DNA of 64,000 bases from CAYYJR01 sp964472305 (GTDB taxonomy: Bacteria; Armatimonadota; Hebobacteria; CAIYQO01). Every line of letters begins with the position of its first letter. Within the stretch, counting starts at the first letter, position 1. Below are positions 59,300 to 64,000 of the stretch, one piece after another. A program made the position numbers and the translations under genes. Location of the stretch: assembly GCA_964472305.1 (NCBI GenBank), contig CAYYJR010000005.1, positions 124,001 through 188,000 of the forward strand. Reading direction: 5' to 3'. The notes under the pieces are model-generated. The model did no database searches. It saw only the letters and a list, made by a program, of their open reading frames with translations, and was not told where the DNA came from.

Positions 59300-60718
59300 T
59301 TATTGCAATACCCGCAGGAAGGGTGCGCTGTTCGTTTCCACCACGCACGACACCGGCGTCAGCACCGAGTTGACCGTTTTCAGCACCTGCACGTAGGTAT
59401 AGTTCCCTTCGCGCCACAGGCGGATAATACCGTCAGCCTCCATCAATAGCCGCGCGCGGGTGTCCGGTGGGGTGGCTTCCGGATTGATGACGCCCAGGCA
59501 GACACCCTGGTAGCGCTGGATCATATCCTGCACCGGGTTGAGAATATCGTAGATGAAATCTTCGCCCAGTGCCGTGGACAGGCGCGTGAAGTCCAGGAAC
59601 AGCCGGCCGCGCCGTGCGCGGGTGGTCTGCTGGAAGGCATCATCCAACTGGGTGATCACGCGCGTGATGATGCGATCGTTCGCTTCCTCCTCGTCCGCTG
59701 CCTTGAACTCCAGTTGCGCGTCCGCGATTTCGTCGAAGACCGGCAAAATGCGCGCGGTGTTGGAGGCGAAGGCCTCTTTCAACTCCTCCAGCATGCCGTA
59801 GCTCTTCGCCAGCGTCTCCAGTTTTTCATAACGCGTGCTGTTGGTCGCAATCTCAAAAAGCATATCCTGGGCACGCAACGTTTCCCGCATCAGGTTCAGC
59901 ACCATGATCTCCTGATGGAATTCGGGAGCGATCTCGAATAGATAAAATGCGCCATAGGGGATGCCGCCCCCGAGCAGGCGGTCGAACTCCGGCATTCCGA
60001 TGGAGATGGCCTCCTGGTAGCGGAAGAACGGTTCCTGATAGGGTGGCACTACCTGTAGTCCACCGTCTTCGATGAAGAAGAGCGACTTGGCCGGCACGTG
60101 ACGCGATCCGCGGCTTTTCAGCACTTCCATAAAGCGCATGCGTTGTGCGCCGATACGGTCCATCGTCAGGTGCAGCACGGCATCGGCGGTATATTCCTCC
60201 GACACGGTGCCCAGGACTTCACCTTCCACCAACTCGCGCAGCAGCATCGGGGTCAATCCTTCGCGTTTGAGCGCGTTAATCAGGCTGTAGATGATTTCGC
60301 GCAGTTCGCCGGGATTCGTAGCCAGCCGCTGGAAATGGGTGATGCTGTCCACCACCACGCGCTTGGCGCCGATCTCGCGGATCATCTCCGGGAAGATGCC
60401 TTCATGGCGCTTGATATCCTGATACATTAGATCGGGCGAGGTGAAAAGCACTTTTAGCTTGTCCGCTTCCTCCAGCGCGCGGAAGTCCCAGCCGAAGTTC
60501 ATGGCATCACGATAGATCTGCTGTGGAAATTCTTCAAAAGTGATGAAGAATCCCGGCTCGTCATACCGCATGATGCCTTCATAGATGAATTGCATACCAA
60601 GCGTGGATTTGCCGGTGCCGGGCGCGCCGGCAACCAGGACGGCGTCGCCTTCCAGAAAGCCTCCGTATATTAAATCGTCTAAACCGGGAATGCCGGTCGG
60701 AACTCGTTGCATGGACAT
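59300..60718 (-). CDS. KaiC-like RecA-superfamily ATPase (second domain lacks Walker A)
   Basis: A 472-residue protein with two KaiC-type domains. The first has Walker A GAPGTGKST (residues 31-39), the paired glutamates in FFITFEEFPQQ and Walker B KRVVVDSITHF. The second begins around residue 255 (EAISIGMPEFDRLLGGGIPY) but has FEIAPEFHQEIMV in place of Walker A, so it is probably non-ATPase. Cyanobacterial-clock partners KaiA and KaiB are absent. Such proteins often act in signalling or gene control. ATG 60718 has GGAGGAG 5 nt upstream. The MerR-like gene upstream is in the same orientation, 86 bp away. Confidence 0.92.
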   Translation of the reverse strand: MSMQRVPTGIPGLDDLIYGGFLEGDAVLVAGAPGTGKSTLGMQFIYEGIMRYDEPGFFITFEEFPQQIYRDAMNFGWDFRALEEADKLKVLFTSPDLMYQDIKRHEGIFPEMIREIGAKRVVVDSITHFQRLATNPGELREIIYSLINALKREGLTPMLLRELVEGEVLGTVSEEYTADAVLHLTMDRIGAQRMRFMEVLKSRGSRHVPAKSLFFIEDGGLQVVPPYQEPFFRYQEAISIGMPEFDRLLGGGIPYGAFYLFEIAPEFHQEIMVLNLMRETLRAQDMLFEIATNSTRYEKLETLAKSYGMLEELKEAFASNTARILPVFDEIADAQLEFKAADEEEANDRIITRVITQLDDAFQQTTRARRGRLFLDFTRLSTALGEDFIYDILNPVQDMIQRYQGVCLGVINPEATPPDTRARLLMEADGIIRLWREGNYTYVQVLKTVNSVLTPVSCVVETNSAPFLRVLQ

Positions 60719-60804
60719 GGCTTCTCCTCCAACTATTACCGGGGCAGGGAATGATGCACCATCGCACAGTGCGGCACGATCAGTGAACGTCGGCATAGAC
60801 GTCC

Positions 60805-61449
60805 CTACCGGCGCTGCGGAATATAGCGATAGACATCAGAACCCGGGTAGCTGATTTTTTGAATGAAATGCTTCTGTTCGAGCAATTGCAACTCACGTTC
60901 GACTTCGCTCATTTCGCGCCCGAGCCGGATCGCAATCTGGCGCGCAGTATTGACGGTATAGGGATTCGCTTCGAAAAATGAGATCAACCGGTCGACGCCG
61001 CCCAGAGAGGTGGCAACGCCTTGCAGTTGCCCGCTGACACGATAAGTACGAATCTCACGGCGAATTTTCTCTGCCAGACCTTGCATCTGCGCCGTCTGGT
61101 TCAGCACGCATTGTTCGAGCTCAAAATCCGGCATTGACTCGATTTGCGACCGTTCCAGGTCGCGCCGTTTGAGGAAATTATCCGCCTCCGCTACGGCGCC
61201 TTCCAGGCTGTAGCCCTGGTCCAGCGCCTGCTTGATGAGTGCGACTTTTTCCAACGAGATGAAATCATAACTGCGGTTTTTCTCCTCGTCGACCGGCGTG
61301 ATAATCCCTTTATCCGTCCAATACGAGAGCTGGCGGATCGAAACGTCACACAGCGACGCGGCCTGGCCGATGCCCAGGCGCAGCCGATCCATCAGCTCGC
61401 GAATATCAATCGGATGGAGTCCGGCCTTTTTCTTCTCGTGACTGGCCAT
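60805..61449 (-). CDS. MerR-like transcriptional regulator
   Basis: A 214-residue DNA-binding protein. The N-terminal helix-turn-helix of MerR type is clear (LRLGIGQAASLCDVSIRQLS, YWTDKGIITPVDEEKNRSYD). The C-terminal half has a helical linker and a second winged-helix-like region (NPYTVNTARQIAIRLGREMS, EVERELQLLEQKHFIQKISY). No metal-binding cysteines. Start ATG 61449 follows AGGAG at 11 nt. It is probably co-transcribed with the KaiC-like gene, and two dyads upstream may be its own operators. Confidence 0.88.
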   Translation of the reverse strand: MASHEKKKAGLHPIDIRELMDRLRLGIGQAASLCDVSIRQLSYWTDKGIITPVDEEKNRSYDFISLEKVALIKQALDQGYSLEGAVAEADNFLKRRDLERSQIESMPDFELEQCVLNQTAQMQGLAEKIRREIRTYRVSGQLQGVATSLGGVDRLISFFEANPYTVNTARQIAIRLGREMSEVERELQLLEQKHFIQKISYPGSDVYRYIPQRR

Positions 61450-61512
61450 CGTTGGTGAATCTCCTTTCGTCACACGTTGCATCGATATACAATCGGTAGG
61501 TAAAACTTAGCA

Positions 61513-61528
61513 CAGCAATGTGTTGCTG
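61513..61528. promoter_or_regulatory. Dyad upstream of the MerR-like gene
   Basis: CAGCAA, TGTG, TTGCTG: 6-bp perfect arms, 64 bp upstream of the MerR-like ATG. Possible autoregulatory operator. Confidence 0.35.
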
Positions 61529-61549
61529 GTAAGACTACTGATGTGAATC

Positions 61550-61564
61550 CACTACATGGTAGTG
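61550..61564. promoter_or_regulatory. Second dyad upstream of the MerR-like gene
   Basis: CACTAC, ATG, GTAGTG: 6-bp perfect arms with 3-nt centre, flanked by GAATC on both sides. Possible operator for the MerR-like protein. Confidence 0.35.
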
Positions 61565-61773
61565 CGAATCACGCTTAAAATGTGTATTCATTATCATACA
61601 AACTCGGGTTATTCTCTGTTGGGGTGCTCAATGCCTTGGTCAGTCTATGGGTGAGACAGGTAAATATAGGATACGCTTTTTCCGCCCGTGTGCCCACCGG
61701 TCCTTGTATGATTTATCTAACAATGCCGAGTCGCGCAACACGAGAGCGGGTAGGGAAGCAGGCACACTGATGC

Positions 61774-61802
61774 TTGTCTCGACCGGCAAAGGGTGCTACA
61801 AT
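61774..61802 (+). promoter_or_regulatory. Predicted promoter of ribF
   Basis: TTGTCT (61774-61779), 17-bp spacer, TACAAT (61797-61802). It rules out starts before about 61808 for ribF. No FMN riboswitch is visible in the leader. Confidence 0.65.
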
Positions 61803-61863
61803 GCTCGCGCGGCACCGGGTCGCCGGCGCGCATGCGGCGCCGTCCCCGGCGCGATCGGCTGCC

Positions 61864-62775
61864 ATGAAAGTCATACACGGCCTGTATCCCGATATCGTCC
61901 CCTCCTCGGTGCTTACGCTGGGCATGTTCGACGGCGTTCATCGCGGTCATCAGGCGTTGCTCGCCTCCTGTCGCCGTCACGCCGACCATCTGGGCGTGCC
62001 AGCCGTCGCGCTCACCTACGAACCGCATCCTACGCGCGTGTTGCGGTCCGATCTGCCGCTACGCCTGCTCACCCCACTGCAGGAAAAGATCGAGCGCCTG
62101 CTGCATTACGGGATGGACGTCATTGCGGTCGCGGATTTTACCCTGGACTTCTCACACCAGAACGCGGATGCCTTTCTGCACGATGTGTTGCTCGCTTCAT
62201 TTCACCCGCGCACCGTGGTGGCCGGCTACCGCACCACCTTCGGGCATGGGCGCGCGGGCACCGCGGCAGTGTTGCGCGACTTCGGCACGCGCATGGGATT
62301 TGCAGTCGAAATCATCGAGCCGATCGAGGTTGCGGGCGGACCGGTGAGCAGCACGCGCATCCGCGCGTGCCTTGACCGTGGCGAGGTTGAGGTGGCGGCG
62401 GAATTGCTGGGGTATCGCTATCAGATGACCGGCATCGTGATGGTCGGCGATCAACGCGGCCACGCGTTGGGCGTACCCACGGCAAATCTGGAGTCGCCGA
62501 CGGAAAAATTGCTACCGCGGGATGGCATCTACGCGGTGGACGTCTGCGCGCCGGGGGTGTCGCGGCGCGGGGTGATGCACATCGGCGAGCGCCCTGTGTT
62601 TGACCGGCCGCACGCGCTGGAGGTGCATCTGCTCGATTTTGCCGGCGACCTTTATCACCAGCCGCTGACCGTCACTTTCATCACCCGCCTGCGCGACGTG
62701 CAGGCGTTCCCCGATGTGCCGTCGCTGCTTGCCCGGATTCAGGATGACATCACCCGCGCACGCGCGGTCGAGTAG
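61864..62775 (+). CDS. ribF: Bifunctional riboflavin kinase/FAD synthetase
   Basis: Makes FMN from riboflavin and FAD from FMN. The 303-residue enzyme has the nucleotidyltransferase domain (VLTLGMFDGVHRGHQALL, TYEPHPTRVL, GYRTTFGHGRAGT in place of the usual GxDFxFG, and VSSTRIRACL), then the kinase domain (GHALGVPTANLE, VMHIGERPVF, VHLLDFAGDLYHQ). ATG 61864 is chosen because upstream starts precede the predicted transcription start; its ribosome site is poor. No truB/rpsO neighbours, unlike many genomes. Confidence 0.93.
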   Translation: MKVIHGLYPDIVPSSVLTLGMFDGVHRGHQALLASCRRHADHLGVPAVALTYEPHPTRVLRSDLPLRLLTPLQEKIERLLHYGMDVIAVADFTLDFSHQNADAFLHDVLLASFHPRTVVAGYRTTFGHGRAGTAAVLRDFGTRMGFAVEIIEPIEVAGGPVSSTRIRACLDRGEVEVAAELLGYRYQMTGIVMVGDQRGHALGVPTANLESPTEKLLPRDGIYAVDVCAPGVSRRGVMHIGERPVFDRPHALEVHLLDFAGDLYHQPLTVTFITRLRDVQAFPDVPSLLARIQDDITRARAVE

Positions 62776-62827
62776 ACATCCGCGTGTGCCGTGAGTCATT
62801 CGGGTTGTGGGGCGAACGACGTGACTA

Positions 62828-64000
62828 TTACCAGATGAATTCGGTTATGCGGATGCCGTTGGGGATGGTAACCCGTGAGGATTCCGGTTTGGCGCTAATG
62901 ACTGTGCTGCCGGTATACCAGCGCACTTCGCGCGGTTGCGCGGGCAGGTTGACGGTAATATTGCCGGTATCGAGATAAAGCAGCGCGCGCTCCCGCTCCA
63001 CCAGATATTCCCAGTTCCCGTTTTGCAGATACAATTCGATCAGCAGCTTATTGCCCAGTTCCACGCGCGTGGGCGTGGAACTGGCACGTCCGTCAGAACG
63101 AATGGGCGCCACGCCCAGCGTGGTCAGCCGTTGTGGCTTGGGCCCGTTCGGCGCCGGCGCGAGTTTCACCATGTCGTTCCGCGCAATGGAAGTCATTTTC
63201 ACCAGCACCGCGCCGCTGTCCGGTAAAGCGGCGCCGTCCAGACTTTCCGCCGTGAATGTGCCCACTGTCGTAGGGGTGCTGAGGTGGATAACGCTGGTGT
63301 TCAGCGCGCTGCCGGACTCCATGCGTCCCGCCAGCGCCTGCAGGGTGGGACTGTCCACGCGCAATAATTGCGGCGACTGGTAGCGCGTGAGTTGCAGCGT
63401 GTCGCTGAGCCGCCGATTGGCGTCGAGATCGGTATGCGAGACGGGAATGTTGCTCCACGCGTGCAAGGCATCCAGTGCCACACGGGTGACAATGTCTGGA
63501 CGCAGATTGTGAAAACCGATAAGCTTGCGCGTCGGGTCAAGAAAGCCCAGCGCCGCCGTCTCCGCGGAAGCAATGGGCAGCAATCCTTTTGCCATCAAAT
63601 CTTCCAGCGCATATACCGGCCAGGCCTGGGTGGTCTGCAGCGTGCCCGCGTTGTATCCCATGCCGTTGAAGGTGAAGGGGAATTCGCCGTTGCGTCCGGT
63701 GCGGAGATGGTAGCCCATCTGTTCATCGAGTCCATTCGCCGTACCTTGATATTGCAGATCAGTATGGGAATTGTTCGCGAACAGCAACAGGCGCTCACCC
63801 TGCCATGCCGCACCGCACGACCGGCCTGACGCCACCAGCAAATCGTAGGGATGCGGTCCGGTTTTGGTATAATTTTCTATGCGCGAGGTAAACGACAACA
63901 AGGTGAGCGGATTGAAATAATTATACCAGGTAAAGGCATCCACGTCGGAATAGCCGATACCCACGGTGGCGACGGATGGTTTGATCTCGCCGGAGAGGAA
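62828..64000 (-). CDS. C-terminal part of a protein of unknown function, running off the right edge
   Basis: The frame is open to the last base of the window; I read 391 residues and the true start lies outside. No family recognised. Text: FLSGEIKPSVATVGIGYSDV, LLVASGRSCGAAWQGERLLL, GEFPFTFNGMGYNAGTLQTT, LLRVDSPTLQALAGRMESGS, ending in VTIPNGIRITEFIW. The last 150 residues look like beta-sandwich domains, suggesting a large extracellular or glycosidase-associated protein. It is convergent with ribF, 52 bp apart. Confidence 0.7.
   Translation of the reverse strand, partial: FLSGEIKPSVATVGIGYSDVDAFTWYNYFNPLTLLSFTSRIENYTKTGPHPYDLLVASGRSCGAAWQGERLLLFANNSHTDLQYQGTANGLDEQMGYHLRTGRNGEFPFTFNGMGYNAGTLQTTQAWPVYALEDLMAKGLLPIASAETAALGFLDPTRKLIGFHNLRPDIVTRVALDALHAWSNIPVSHTDLDANRRLSDTLQLTRYQSPQLLRVDSPTLQALAGRMESGSALNTSVIHLSTPTTVGTFTAESLDGAALPDSGAVLVKMTSIARNDMVKLAPAPNGPKPQRLTTLGVAPIRSDGRASSTPTRVELGNKLLIELYLQNGNWEYLVERERALLYLDTGNITVNLPAQPREVRWYTGSTVISAKPESSRVTIPNGIRITEFIW

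Larger units (their letters stand above)
61450..61863. other. Divergent regulatory region between the MerR-like gene and ribF
   Basis: A 414-bp region without a gene. Besides the ribF promoter it holds two dyads near the MerR-like start (listed separately) and AT-rich sequence around 61570-61620 that could hold the minus-strand promoter (TATGAT on that strand). A few short open frames occur but lack ribosome sites. Confidence 0.5.

Noticed and set aside
61803..61863. FMN riboswitch in the ribF leader
   Set aside because: The leader is about 55 nt, too short for an RFN element, and lacks its conserved blocks.

Overview
The window reads as an accessory-poor, chromosomal stretch of a GC-rich (roughly 60%) diderm bacterium. 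An LptC/LptA/LptB-like cassette, a Wza-like SLBB export protein and several lipoprotein or signal-peptide proteins point to an outer membrane. A prepilin-like protein carrying a LamG module, a TIGR03790-family protein, LamG/DUF1080-like secreted proteins and a KaiC-like ATPase resemble gene sets of Armatimonadota or, less likely, Planctomycetota/Verrucomicrobiota. A PyrR-type attenuator favours a Terrabacteria lineage such as Armatimonadota. This placement is inference; no rRNA or marker set is present. Promoters of the form TTGACA-N17-TATAAT-like are frequent, and most genes have clear Shine-Dalgarno sequences.

Layout. 1-5.1 kb: surface sugar genes on the minus strand (UDP-sugar 6-dehydrogenase, UDP-sugar 4-epimerase, and the rhamnose genes rfbB, rfbC, rfbD). 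5.1-6.1 kb: wreck of a glycyl radical enzyme. 6.3-7.8 kb: ceramidase-like secreted protein. 8.1-12.3 kb: tight moxR-DUF58-DUF4129 operon, then leuC. 13.7-26 kb: secreted or surface proteins (pseudopilin with a LamG domain split by four Ig repeats, TIGR03790 protein, large LamG protein) and a GH2 beta-mannosidase-like enzyme. 26.2-30.7 kb: RNA repair and translation (rtcB, archease, metG). 31-33.6 kb: tandem M16 peptidase, then a truncated polysaccharide deacetylase. 34.4-36.8 kb: purA with a terminator-like hairpin in its leader, and a 2-hydroxyacid dehydrogenase. 36.9-41 kb: CapD/WbpM-type nucleotide-sugar dehydratase and a six-repeat SLBB protein. 41.2-43.2 kb: Gfo/Idh/MocA oxidoreductase and sugar isomerase pair.

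43.3-53.5 kb is the most unusual part: a minus-strand pyrimidine operon in the order pyrR, pyrB, pyrC, carA, MNT-HEPN fusion, NUDIX/SEC-C protein, carB N-half, Dabb protein, conserved protein of unknown function, carB C-half. It begins with a recognisable PyrR attenuator whose terminator overlaps the pyrR start codon. PyrB carries a PyrI-like zinc domain at its C-terminus. CarB is split exactly at its internal duplication boundary, with two unrelated genes between the halves. The MNT-HEPN fusion has lost the canonical catalytic residues of both domains.

53.8-64 kb: a membrane-anchored zincin-like protein, an MscS-type channel, the lptC-lptA-lptB cassette, a secreted protein of unknown function, a candidate structured small RNA with its own terminator, a MerR-like regulator with a KaiC-like ATPase, ribF, and the C-terminal part of an unknown protein running off the right edge. 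I saw no tRNA, rRNA, CRISPR array, insertion sequence or prophage.
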